Positions 45,416 to 56,609 of a DNA stretch of 64,000 nucleotides are shown here, piece by piece. Where the stretch lies: assembly GCA_015501585.1 (NCBI GenBank), contig JADNRY010000283.1, positions 1 through 64,000 of the forward strand, read 5' to 3'. Within the stretch, counting starts at the first letter, position 1; the number at the start of each line of letters is the position of its first letter. The translations under genes and the position numbers were made by a program. This DNA is from Rhodocollybia butyracea (taxonomy: Eukaryota > Basidiomycota > Agaricomycetes > Agaricales > Omphalotaceae). Below the pieces are notes generated by a model, which was not told the DNA's origin, made no database searches, and saw only the letters and a program-made list of their open reading frames with translations.

Positions 45416-48400
45416 TCAACTGAGAATATCCATTAACCTATCCAACTTACTCTCCAATTTACTCTCCAAACTCGCAAATTTGTTTTCGAGTGTCTCAAGA
45501 CGACTTTGCAATTGATTCAACACTGCTATCCCGGCCACTGCCTTGCTGTCATCTGCATGATCTACCTCGGCTAATTCACCAGGTTCATCTTCGGGCTGGG
45601 GAAGAGCGAATCGTAGGACGCGGTGATACTCTTTAGGCAGCGATTGAATGTCATAATCAACAAGCAGTTTGGCGTAGCAATCGGGGCACACATATGAGTC
45701 TCCTGCAGAATTGAGGATGAACGTTGAACAATAATACAAAATTGAGAGTACATACTTGACCCTGGTTCCAGAAAATATAAGAAGCGCGTTCCACTTAAAC
45801 TGCGTTTACAGTGTGTGCATGTGAACCTATGCTCTTCGGAGGTTGCAGCATCCTGTTCCGACCCGAAAACACCCACACTATTTGAGGACATCTCACGCAT
45901 GCCTTGAGACTCAACATCATATCTTTCCCTGAATGGACGCAAAAGATTGTGGTCAAGTTGTAGAGAAGGACGGAACATCAGCAGCATTGGATGCCATGGC
46001 TTATGGACGTCCCCTCCTGCAGTATTGATAGCCGGGGTAATATTGAATCACACGATGAACAGCAGTCGAAATCTATGCGAGGATAATTAACTTTTTACCA
46101 AGTGAATTCGGAAAAAAGAATCCCACTCACCGGCACAAAACATGCATTTGTGACGGATGTTTTGAATAGGACATGCATCGCAGTTATCACAGTAGGCGCT
46201 TAAATGCTCGTACGATTGTCGTATAGCAGATTTTGCCGCATTCATGCAATTATCCTGGACTTCTGTAGGGATTAGTTCCCTCTGCATAGCCAGCTGTTCC
46301 ATTTCTTCCTCAGATAGAGTCTGAGGGCCGGACCCGTAACTGTCCGAGGACCAAAATACATACCACTCATATGTGCGCATGTTCAGTGTGGAAACTGTTA
46401 GGCGGTAGAATGTGTCCAAGACCGTGGTGCCCATGATTGACTCTGGTATAGATGATGGCTCTGTACTATTCGGGACGTCAGTGACCAAAGGCCATTCTCC
46501 TCGAGCTGGCACAAAGGGAACCGGTTCTGGCTCTAGCTGGTAAACATCCAAGGGCATCCACTGTTGTAGTGGTTCAAATTCAATGCCGAGTGGAAACTCT
46601 CTTTTTGAACAGTACATGTATAGTCCACCGCCGAAAGTAGATATTCGAGATTCAGGGTCTTGTCCTCGGTGAGAAGAAGTAGCTAGATAGTAGCATGAGT
46701 GCAGAGCAATAGCAGCACTCAGCAACAACTTTACCTTTCAAGTCCTCTATACGAGCATCAATAGCGTGCTCGATTTCAAAGAGACTATTGGATCCATTGA
46801 AAAAGTCCAGATCAAATAAAATCTTCGTGTCTGCTGGTGTATTGGGGTATACATGGTCTTTGGCGTACTTGATGAACTCATGCTGATACTGGAGAAAAAT
46901 ATACAAAATTGGAAGCAGGGTCTGGGATAATCAAAATTTGTTAAATTCAGAAAAGAAAAATCATGTCACACCTGCTCAAATCGACCAGGGCCCACTATAA
47001 GTCCAAGTGAAGTCGGACTATCAATGTTATAGAGAAAGTGTTTCAGTGATTTCTTGATGCGCTCCTGCATGCTAGCCATGTTTTTGGAAACTAGATCATC
47101 CAGAGGATTTGAAACCTGTTGAATGGTGTCCTTCTCGCCCGCCCCTAAAATAAGCCAATTGATTTTGTTACACCATGTGCTGCCCATAAACCATCTGTAT
47201 AACACTGTCATGAGCTTGCTAGCAGAAAGAAAACAATTCCTACCCGATCATTCCGATGCCGTTGTGTACCGAGATATTATCGCATGAATCTCGCATTCCT
47301 TGAAGAAGCCCAAAGATTTTGCGCGCGTATATCGCAGTTTCAATGCTCCAGCCTGAATTTAAATGATAAGAGAGGTATTTCGGGAGATTTTGTCCTCTAC
47401 CTTGGGCAAAATAACTCAAAGCTTGTAGCATTGTCCAATCTTCCGTCAAGGCCTTGGTAACATTGTTCACCTGTGGAAAAATACGTCTTTGGAATTGCTT
47501 TGGAAAAAGAAAAAAGCCTACTTCAGAAATCCTGATGAAGCCTGAGCCATCAGTATCAAACGCCTCTATGATTTGCCGTTCGTATCTTGAAGCTAAATAT
47601 TGAAGGCACCACTCGTCGCCCTCGATACTCTGCGCTGCTTCCAACGTGGCATCTGAGGGCCATCTTGAGCATGTTTAGTAACATCGCCACCGTAAAGTGA
47701 ATCTTTGGAGAATTTGTCGAAGTAGAACTCCTGGAGAGCCTTGAAAAAGTCTCGGGACCTCACAGAATATCTCCAGTTCTGTTCATAAGTATTTGAGCAA
47801 CTGAAAACATCTACAAAAATCCAAAACCATACTGACCATTTGTTTCCATAATTCGCGGATATCGGGATGGTGAACTCGCTCATAAGGACCCGCGTCAAAA
47901 TAGCTAATAATTTGCATTGTTGAGAGATGAATGGACCTTTGTATATCGTCTGTGATGGCCTTGACCTGGGCATCGAGTTTCTGAGCATAATGAACAGCGC
48001 TTTCTTGCAAAATTACATCAAGAGAGAGTCGCAACTCGTACATTTCGCGAAAACTAGGAGGAGCAGATGATGTACTTGTCCGTTCACTCCTTTCTTCAGG
48101 CGCTTCCATGACGAGGGTTGCTTGGATCGTTTTCGATATTTTGGAAAGCAGCTCATCAGAATTGAGCACCTTCTGCCGTCCACCATTCTCAACAATAGTC
48201 TTCTCAAGCTCTTCCTGCTGCTTTGTCTTGTGCTCTACGACGGTGATAAGTTGCTGAAGCAGTTCGTTGTTGGCTTTTGCGATGCCTCGAACCTCGTCAA
48301 CGGTGAGTGTCGTGCGAATCGTGAGAGCGAAGATGATATCGCCCTTTCGATTGACGAGAGTTTCTCCGCAGTCCTTGAACTGCGACGCATATGAATCCGA

Positions 48401-49165
48401 GAAGAAGAATTTACCTGAATGCAAAATAACAGACTTCAATAGGGCTCCGGGTGTGGGGGACAATTAGAGGACGCACTTGTTAAGCTATGCTTGTGGTATG
48501 CGTCAATCAGCGCACCACATGCTTTGATGTCGGCATAGATGTCTTTCATCAATACCTGAATGCGGCCTTGGACAGACTTTCCTGGTTCAGCCTCGAGTTC
48601 TGGGTCCTGTACGTTGTGGAGCTGCAACAGTGCGCCCAGCATATCCGCTATTTGCAAAATCAAAGCTCGGGTTTTGCGGCTGTTTTCGCGGCGCTGGGTC
48701 TCCAACCTGACTATTCCACGAACCAGAAGCACAGCAACTAATTCATAAGGTGATCAGGACATGGTTTCGAGAGTGATAGTATGAATGACCACCTTCAACA
48801 AACGGAAACGGCTGAGCCTTGACGATCGCTTCTACGCCGTCCAGAATTCTGTTCACCGGGCCAGTCCAGGAATCAGCCTTTTTTCCAGCAGTAGTAGATT
48901 TTCCCAATTCACCCAAGGCTTCAAGAGCCATATCTATTGTGTTTGATTTGGTTGAATACACAGTCACAGCAGGCCGCGGCAAAACGCTGGCGATAGCACC
49001 TCCAGAGGTCATCAAAGCTGAGCACATATTGAACAAAATATCCATTGTGAACTCACTAATTTTGTCTGCGCGTTCCTCAGTATGCCCTGCGGATTGAAAT
49101 CGGTCTGCAACGACTTCCGTAGCAGGAGCGACATTAGCTTCTTTGTTGGATTTCTGAGAGTTCAT
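45416..49165 (-). CDS. Large EF-hand plus ZZ-type zinc-finger protein
   Basis: A multi-exon gene with the start at 49165 (MNSQKSNKEANVAP). A long helical N-terminal half has an early domain (ISEFTMDILFNMCSALMTSG, TVYSTKSNTIDMALEALGEL) and a coiled coil (ELLQQLITVVEHKTKQQEEL, about 48230). A canonical EF-hand loop D-T-D-G-S-G-F-I-R-I-S-E lies near 47530. Near 46195-46050 a ZZ finger reads Y-C-D-N-C, R-H-K-C-M-F-C, D-F-D-C-C, followed by H..WH. The C-terminus has CTHC and CPDC pairs and a final coiled coil (LQSRLETLENKFASLESKL). Agaricomycetes carry many such proteins; calcium and zinc binding are likely, the role unknown. Not every intron was resolved; between the ZZ finger and KPWHPMLLMF (about 46030-45990) I could not find a clean splice, so a frameshift is possible. 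Confidence 0.65.
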
Positions 49166-49489
49166 AGCTTTCAGCTAAGGGAAAAGTTGCGGGGCAATAT
49201 CTGGCAATGCATATATATAGATATCAGTAAAGTCTATGTATGTAAAATCTGTTCGACCTGGACATATACTTAGACATATGATGGCTCGGTGACTTGCCCG
49301 AGAGCTGTTCAGTACTCAGTACTCAGTCCTTACACGCTGCTTCCACATATACTTGCTGGAATACACATACATACTATCTATGGCGCGATATACGCAGCTT
49401 TGACATTCCCCCTTTTGATGCCTATTATACAGTTAGATATTTCAAGGGTCAGCGCCTCCAGCTCTCTGTTGCTTTTCATACAACTGAGC

Positions 49490-49740
49490 TTGATTTACAT
49501 GGACAGATTATGGGACTCGCTATGGTCTCTGAGTTCGCTACTCAAGCTAATAAATTGGACAGCTCGACGGGACACAAGAAAGGAATGCCTCCCGTTGTCC
49601 TGACTCCTCCAAGGTGGCAAGACTGGTAAAAAGTGGGATTAACTTAGCGCTCTGCGATGGTGAATTCGATGCGACTTGTTAATTATAAGGTCAAGAGCAA
49701 CACTGGAAAGACGCAAACCTATGGTTTGGGTAACTTTCAC
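49490..49740 (+). repeat. Dispersed repeat A, copy 2
   Basis: Shares CTACTCAAGCTAATA, GGAATGCCTCCCGT, AAGGTGGCAAGACTGGT, GCTCTGCGATGGTGAAT and CAACACTGGAAAG blocks with 50740-51010 and partly with 40255-40500. The order of the first two blocks differs from copy 3. Confidence 0.6.
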
Positions 49741-49754
49741 CTGTATCTGGGCAT

Positions 49755-50010
49755 CGTGTATTTGGTGAGGATGGCTGAAAATGAATACGCAAAGTCGTAT
49801 ACAGCCTGCCATACCTGTTACGATTGTACACCTGATATCGCTATAGTGTGTACTACGCGTGTACTACATAGCTGGGGTAGAACGGCCAAATGTTAAAAGC
49901 AACAAAAATACCTCGTGATATGTTTGAGAAGTACGAGGAGCTTCAGACTTTCTAGGTAACTGTTCGGTCAAAATGATTATTATTTTCGTTGAAACCTGAA
50001 TATATGCTCG
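49755..50010 (+). repeat. Dispersed repeat B, copy 2
   Basis: Counterpart of 45005-45265. It contains a small local expansion (GTGTACTAC twice near 49848-49870). Confidence 0.65.
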
Positions 50011-50295
50011 GATAGAAAGACCCACCACTATTGTAGCAAGGTCATCGGAGCAGAGTTTTGGGCCCCCGTTCCTGATAGTTTTATGTAGCTGTTGCGCCTT
50101 TGCCTCGCTGTATTCGTCCTCTCACACAGAGGTCCTTTTCTATCCTCCCTGCTTTCTCTTCAAATTTGATGAAACATGCAACCCAGCTTCTACAAGCGAG
50201 ATTTTGAGATAAAAAGTAAGGGGGCGGGCGACTAGTGTGTTCGCGCAGTTGTAGCTGTATTTACATGAAAAATCAAACATAAAGCATCAACGTAC

Positions 50296-50583
50296 TTGCA
50301 TTTCGAGTTTTCCGAACGAGGCCTAGAGCTTATCGATATATCATCCACTCGCCCAACGTTGCCAGGCTCTTCGCAAACGGAAAGGTCATATTTACTCTCA
50401 GCTCACCAATCTAGTCCTTCAAAATGCGAACGGAAGATCCCTGATCTACCTCCTGGCGCCATAGAGGTACTCTATACCAACGCTGCCAAACAGTACATCT
50501 CTGCTTCGAAAAAAGATCCGAATCATCGACCTATGCCAGATCCCGAGTCTCTGAGCTCTTGTCCTCTTCACCGAGAAGCATAA
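50296..50583 (+). pseudogene. Decayed paralogue of the 51123-51737 gene
   Basis: The frame contains AIEVLYTNAAKQY and PMPDPESLSS, matching AEIIYTEAIKQF and STPDPECLSS in the downstream gene. The region before it (50340-50395) still aligns (CAGGCTCTTCGCA, H-P-L-...-CQALR) but in another frame, so a frameshift separates them, and no ATG opens the frame. Confidence 0.6.
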
Positions 50584-50739
50584 GGAAATGGTAAAGCATT
50601 GAATGGAAATGAAAACCTTCATGGTAGAAATGGAGGTGGAGTCCAGACTGCAATAAGCGAACGACTATTCGACGACATGTGGGTCATTGTCAAAGGGAAA
50701 GAACATATATCACATGTCACCGAGCTGATTTATTTAGAC

Positions 50740-51010
50740 GCCGCTCAATTATGGGCGCTCGTATTCTTTATCTGAAGAGCAACAGATATGAATGCTTCCC
50801 GTCGTTCTCTAGGTCCCAAGGTGGCAAGACTGGTGGGAATTTGGATTAAAGCGCTCTGCGATGGTGAATCCGACGCGACTTGTCAATCATAAACTCAAGA
50901 TCAACACTGGAAAGGCGCAAATGGGCAACTTTGAACTTTAGCTACATCTCCGGGTTTGCTACTCAAGCCAATAGACTGGGCCGTCTCTACAGGACTCCGA
51001 TGCGATTCAA
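50740..51010 (+). repeat. Dispersed repeat A, copy 3
   Basis: Contains TTTAGACGC, CTCGTATT, ATGCTTCCCGTCGT, AAGGTGGCAAGACTGGTG, GCTCTGCGATGGTGAATCC and GCTACTCAAGCCAATA. It sits between the two related reading frames at 50296 and 51123. Confidence 0.6.
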
Positions 51011-51122
51011 AGTGACGCAAGAACCATCCCTGGGGATTGTTTGTACGTTACCTACCATGTGACTCAAGAACCTGGAGGCGGTTTGTACTACGTATTATCG
51101 TCTAGAACTTTAAAACTTGAAC

Positions 51123-51737
51123 ATGGACACTGATCCAGATCATCCCCTCGTCCAGCTTTGCCAGGCTCTTCGCAGACAGAAACGTCACGTTTACCCTGAC
51201 ACTGATATATATTATCATCGCGATAGTCCGAGTCCGGAACCCGAATGTGAGGACCTCGACCAGCGAACTCCAAGCGCCGCCGAGATAATCTATACCGAGG
51301 CGATAAAACAGTTCCTCGCGACAGAAGAATCCACCCATCGATCTACGCCAGACCCCGAGTGTCTGAGCTCTTCTCCCAAGGGCATCGAGAAGGATGTGGT
51401 TACCAAGGATGAGGTGAAGATGGATGTAGACGACAAAGGAGAGGGTTCTGCGCATGCTACGGACGACCGTGCAATGACACCACGTGGGCTGGGCGACGAA
51501 GAAGTAGAGGGATCGAAAATTGTTGATCTCAGCAGCACTTGTAGGAAGCGTGAACGAGAGACTGCAGTCGACGAGAACAATAACGATGGCGCCGAATCGT
51601 TGGTAGTTAAACGCAGAAAACCAGATACTGACTTGGAAACTGCATGGGGCCAGAGTCACTCTCTGATACATCTCCTCAATTTCGGCAAAGTCGACTCATC
51701 TTCTGGGGAGCAAAAGGCGATGGAGGCAGCAATCTGA
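51123..51737 (+). CDS. Small acidic, probably nuclear protein, unknown family
   Basis: An intronless frame of 204 aa starting MDTDPDHPLVQLCQALRRQ. It is hydrophilic and acidic, with two basic clusters that look like nuclear localisation signals (CRKRERE and VVKRRKPD). A block AEIIYTEAIKQFLATEE followed by TPDPECLSSSP is shared with the decayed copy upstream. I recognise no domain. An antisense frame (51102-51671) is also open, which lowers confidence in either. Confidence 0.45.
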   Translation: MDTDPDHPLVQLCQALRRQKRHVYPDTDIYYHRDSPSPEPECEDLDQRTPSAAEIIYTEAIKQFLATEESTHRSTPDPECLSSSPKGIEKDVVTKDEVKMDVDDKGEGSAHATDDRAMTPRGLGDEEVEGSKIVDLSSTCRKRERETAVDENNNDGAESLVVKRRKPDTDLETAWGQSHSLIHLLNFGKVDSSSGEQKAMEAAI

Positions 51738-51960
51738 GGCAGGGAACGCGTATTTTCTATAGCGACTCAAGGACTCAACGTACTCGACACCTAGTTAGTA
51801 TCACTCACAACAAACTTGGACGTTTTCCTCGCTATGGTTTTTCTGCGACCGGGCTTCGTTTGGGGTAGCTACTATGTTACAGGGTATACAAAATTCTTTA
51901 TCGATACATTTATATCAAATCGTCCATTGCAACGTTCCGGTTATCCTTTATCGCAATCCA

Positions 51961-52373
51961 TCAATACCGTCGCCTGTGCCTCCGCTCTCGTTCATAATAT
52001 TTCTCTTCCTCTCGTTTGCGGCGAGGAGTGCTTCGGATTCCCAAAGTACGCTTGACCTTGGTCATGAAAGGGACATGGGTGCTTCGACCCTATTAAAACA
52101 TACTTCGTTCAAATTCAAAACACTATCTTGGTATCAAGGTGACTGACCATTGCCCGTAATTCTTCTTTCGCATGTCTGCGACCTTGACTGGTAGTGTTTG
52201 GGTTAGCCAAGGCAGCTTCTACAGATGAAAGTTAGCCATCGAGAGCGTTGGTATAAAGGTCGAAAGCACTCACTGTATCCTGCAGCAACGTGGTCTTTAC
52301 TATGGTAGTAGCGCTCCCTTCGACGAGGAGTGTTGGAGTAAGCATGGTTGTGGCGGCGAGAGAACAAAGGCAT
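51961..52373 (-). CDS. Small basic conserved fungal protein (KDxVAxGYKAAL type)
   Basis: Three exons, 52373-52274, 52218-52148 and 52089-51961, give 99 aa. It starts MPLFSRRHNH, then RYYHSKDHVAAGYKAALANP followed by N-T-T-S-Q-G-R-R-H-A-K-E-E-L-R-A-M-G-R and a basic tail KVKRTLGIRSTPRRKREEE. A K-D-R-V-A-G-G-Y-K-A-A-L ... H-A-K-x-E-L motif recurs in small proteins across filamentous fungi; I know of no assigned function. Both introns have good GT-AG borders (GTGAGTGC and GTCAGTC donors). Easily missed because each exon is short. Confidence 0.7.
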
Positions 52374-52611
52374 TGTATGTTTAAATGTTGAATACAGTGG
52401 GTTGAACACAGACTTAGCTTTATAGCTAAAAAAACATCTGGCGTCATCGTACGTCAAGTCTCCAACTATAAGCACTAGTACTACTATAGCTATAACTCAG
52501 CGCCAGTGCCGCTGCGCCCTCCACGGAATGATTAATGACGTCACGCGTCGTTGACGCGTTATCACCCCCCTGGCGATAGACTGATTAGATACGAGTTTGA
52601 GGGGACCATAC

Positions 52612-53350
52612 ATCAAACAGGAGCAAAGACTTTTGATACACAACGAGCGTGGTATGGACATGAAAAATAATAGTACTAGTAGTAACCGAGAAGATCGAAA
52701 ATCAAAAGACAGTGAGGGGTAGTCCAACTCGAAAAAGCAAGTGGTATAATTACAAATGATCCAAAATCCACAACGAAACAACATAGAACTTAGAAGGTGC
52801 ACGAAGAAGAAAAATATTCAAGACATTTGATGTACTAGATTAGTGGTATCACAGTAGACTAGCCTGAAAGACAGACGTGCCAGTAACTCACAGACGAGCT
52901 AGAACTTTGATTGAACAACGGGTGTCCGCCCCAAAGGTGTCCTTATTTTGGAATCGATGGAGCCAGACGAGCGATAGGCCATATCTGCTCCAACGTGAGA
53001 CTTGGTCTTGCCAGGTTCAGTCAGGCTTAAAGGCGTCGTGGGCGTCGTGGGTGCAGTCGGGGATGACATGCGCAATCTACTTGTCTCCAAGCCGGGCTGC
53101 CGGGGACAGGACCAACCTTGCCAGTCAGATGTGTCGAATGCTGGCGGGGCAGCTGTAGTAGTGATTTCAAAAGTCGAGAAGGAGGGTTTGAAATTTGAGG
53201 GTGCGGAAGGAATGTCGATAATGTTAGGGAACAGATGTGTACCAGAGGAGGACGACTGCCAGTGAGGGTTTCCTCATGTTTGATTTCTCCAGCGCTCGGA
53301 GCGGCGGGTCTACAAATGCTTCCAGTTTTGCGATTGGTAGCAACAGTAAA
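52612..53350 (-). pseudogene. Decayed duplicate of the 3' end of the 56610-60495 gene
   Basis: Matches 56298-57055: the same non-coding tail (ATCAAACAGGAGCAA, GACAGTGAGGGGTAGTCCAA), then the terminal coding part (antisense of RTPxGRTPVVQSKF and AYRSSGSI). Substitutions and indels break the frame, for example near 53105 and 53262, where the intact gene stays open. It lies about 3.7 kb downstream of the source in the same orientation. Confidence 0.75.
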
Positions 53351-54093
53351 AGGCGTCGGATAAGAAAGGCTGCCCTAGCCAATGTATCTTTTTGTGATAT
53401 CAGAGTCCCGAGAGTCGTTCAAAGCCGGGAGCAGAGTTAACTTTGTAAAGTTAGGTTGAAACGGTGTTTTGCCTGGACCTGGGCCGGCGCGTGGGCGGGA
53501 AACCCAAAGATGCGGCGGGGCAGGCTTGGAGCGTCTGGGTAGACATGTCCAGCTGCTGTTCCGTATATATGCAAGTGGTTATTTCGCGGGGAGGGAGGAT
53601 CCGGGAGACAAGAGGCCCGGCCGCCGGCGTAAAAATCGACACATTTCGGCGCTAAGTCAATCTCTGCACTTGTTCCCGATTCTTTTGAAACTCCTCTCCT
53701 CAGTGGTTCATTTTCCACTTTTCAAACCTTTTTCTTCCCATCTTCCAAAGTTGGTCTTACACCACTTTGCATCCTTGCACGACTATGCTTGAAAGAATCG
53801 GTCTTATACACATATACTCGATCTCTTGTGTCAGCCCATAGCAAGAGCAGTCACTAAGCTGAGAAGACTCATTCCAATACATTCTACTATTTGTACACAA
53901 CTTCAAGCTGTCACGTATAGAGCGCAATATTGACACAGCAGTTGAGCTTTTTGGCTGGCTAGCAGCTTCGTACTCAACAATCATCTTTTCACGACTCGGA
54001 AAGTATTCAACCAAGACCAGCTTCCCTCTGCATAGGCACAAGGCTAACTTGGCCCCCTTTATCATGATCATAAATCTGGAGCACCGGAAGGTG

Positions 54094-55400
54094 TCAACTA
54101 ACAGATAGAAAAGAGATACCAGAACTTACCACCGGCACTAGTGTAGTCAACGCATTCACCGTGTCTGGAATCTCCAATTCAATATATCTAACCCCTTGCT
54201 CAACTTCGTTCTCGAGCTCGTCTACATCCGAGTCATTCCATTGATTAAGATCCAACGGAGCCCCAATGTTGCCGAGGAATCGGTTTTCAGCAAAATTAAG
54301 CGCGTTAAGTGGAGGGGCAATTGTGTTGGAGGGGGCTTTAACAGAATGCTGGATGGTGTGAATGGAGTTGAAAGCACGAAGGTTAAAGACAAAACGATTT
54401 GTTAGGATACTTGTTAGGCTGGCAAAATAGACGTCGATGACTCCTAAAGCGGTTGTCAATGTGTTCGACACTTGATTCGACGTCTAGATCATACAACATT
54501 TTCAGACTGCCATTCTTCAGAATTATGTGGGAGGATTACTTACGGAAAAGATGGACGCCTATAGTATGGGGTCCGAGGTTGGAAGGCAATATGGGAAGTC
54601 AAATAGGTTGACTCACCAATGCTAAAGCAGCCTCAATGCTCCTCAACAGGACGTTGAAACTGGAGATAGGCAAGACTTCATTGAAGCTATCACAGAAACC
54701 TCAATAAGGAACTTACAAGAAGAATAGAGTGCCTATTCACATGTGCCTTTTTAATATCGCCCTGCAGTGTCATAATGATTCACTGACCGTCACGCAGCAC
54801 CACCTCGGCAATGCTATGAATACCAGATTCTCGAGATTGCTTGATGTGACCAGCGGTTTTGACCAAGGTTAAGATGAAGATAGCACTGGCAAAAATCAAT
54901 TTGAGGAGAGGAGAAATAATGGCAACTAGGATGTAGTTTGATCAACCTGGAGCAATCTCGCCAGTGTATACTAAAATACTCACCACTGGCATTGAAAAGA
55001 TAGAGCAATCAATAGAATGAATAGATAGTACGATTCAAAGGAATGGTGGTACTGACATATCAAATTCAAACCGGCCGTTGCCCCCATTAGCCAAACATGG
55101 CGTCAGTGGCTCAGCATATGGTATTTCTTGAGTGGTGATTATTGTAAACAAGGAATATGACTAGAGCAATACAGTCTGAATTTAGAACCTCAAATCTGCA
55201 ATTTAATTGAAGGGCGCACCAGGGAAGAACCAACAACATCCGTAATGATGAATGGGCAGAGCAGAATAAGCAGTAATCGTTTCTGACCAAAGAGTGCATA
55301 AACTCTTAAGATCAAAAGGACTACAGCAAACAATTCTCAGTCAAGGTATTTTATTAGGGAATGAAGATGACATACATTTTGTTGCTGCACTACTAACATC
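54094..55400 (-). CDS. DUF6533-like multi-pass membrane protein (approximate)
   Basis: Exon-like segments in order on the minus strand: LLILRVYALFGQKRLLLILL followed by CPFIITDVV (about 55320-55220), then E-I-P-Y-A-E-P-L-T-P-C-L (about 55125), a helix LVAIISPLLKLIFASAIF (about 54930), AGHIKQSRESGIHSIAEVVL (about 54850) and a C-terminal part with SILTNRFVFNLRAF (about 54400). The RVYAL(F/Y)G.KR and L(T)SRF(L)..LR motifs are typical of the large agaric DUF6533 seven-helix family. I could not place all introns, the start codon is not identified, and the last exon may extend below 54094. Function unknown. Confidence 0.45.
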
Positions 55401-55409
55401 GGAAGCAAT

Positions 55410-56297
55410 CATAGCCACAAGACCGAGGTCACTACAGCTCAATAAAATATACTCAGTTAAGCTCACTGCAAATACAAAGGGAAAATAAACCTTGTGTCTG
55501 TCATGGTTTGCCCTGGGAGCCTGACAGAGTCAACAGAGCTGTATAGTGCACTTATTCTAACATAACTTTGGTCAGCAGCAGCCTGCTGCTGACTGGTACG
55601 CAGTACGCAGTGGTATTGTCACTTTTTCCTGCTGAACTGTGAAAAAGAATTGATGATTTATCAATGCCTGCTAATTTTTACGGAAGGAAGTAAATACAAG
55701 ATCTGAATGCCAGGCGGCCGAAAATGCATCCCAGGTGTGTATTTAGTGTGATACATGTAGATGTACACTACCACCAACACCAACACCAACACCACCACCA
55801 AGTACTGAGTAGGTTTGGAAAAAAATTACTATGATGGATGCATGCTTCAAGTTCTGCAAACTACGATGCCTCCTCAACGTTCAAGTTCTGTCAATCATCA
55901 GCGAGTTTGACGGGAGAAGTTCTTGGAGTTGAGGGCTTCACGAAGGTCCTGATCACAGCTACATTTTGCCCGAGTTCATCAAGATAGAAAAGATGATCTA
56001 GCAACTGTTATAAGTATGTGGTTTACACTGGCAGCACTGCAAAGTTTAAATGTTGACTGACATGGCTCTTTCAAAAGATCCGATAACAATTCCCAAGTAG
56101 CTAAAGAAGATCGGCGTTGATATACGGGTACTAGTAGGTTTGGACAAACGAGTTTATGACTTCCTCCTCTCTTCACCAAAGCGGTTTGTAACATTTTGGT
56201 TTTAAAACAAAGTCACCATCAGTACGTACCACATGGGGGAAGGCTTGAACTTTATGAACTTCTCGAGGTAGTCTGAAAGAAATTCACAGTTGTAAAT
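55410..56297. other. Intergenic, no gene seen
   Basis: Contains a CCAACA/CCACCA microsatellite (about 55770-55802) and a short inverted repeat GTCAGCAGCA...TGCTGCTGAC (about 55573-55595). No supportable gene. Confidence 0.45.
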
Positions 56298-56609
56298 CAA
56301 ACAGGAGCAAGGACTTTTGATACAGAACGAGTGTGGGATGGACATGAAAAATGATAGTAGTAGTACTGAGAAGATCGAAATCAAAGACAGTGAGGGGTAG
56401 TCCAACTCGAAAAGCAAGTAGGTATGGTGAAATGAAGAAGTTGACAAACAAATTACAAATGATCCAAAATCCACAACGAAACAGAGAGAAATAGAATCAA
56501 CACACATAGAAGGTATACGAAGGAAAGAAAAAGAAATATTCAAGACATTTGACGTAGATTAGTGGTATCACAGTAGACTAGCCTGGAAGACAGACGCGGT
56601 AAAGACGCG

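Noticed and set aside
51102..51671. 189-codon minus-strand frame
   Set aside because: Antisense to the acidic protein at 51123; hydrophobic and Cys-rich composition without splice or family support.
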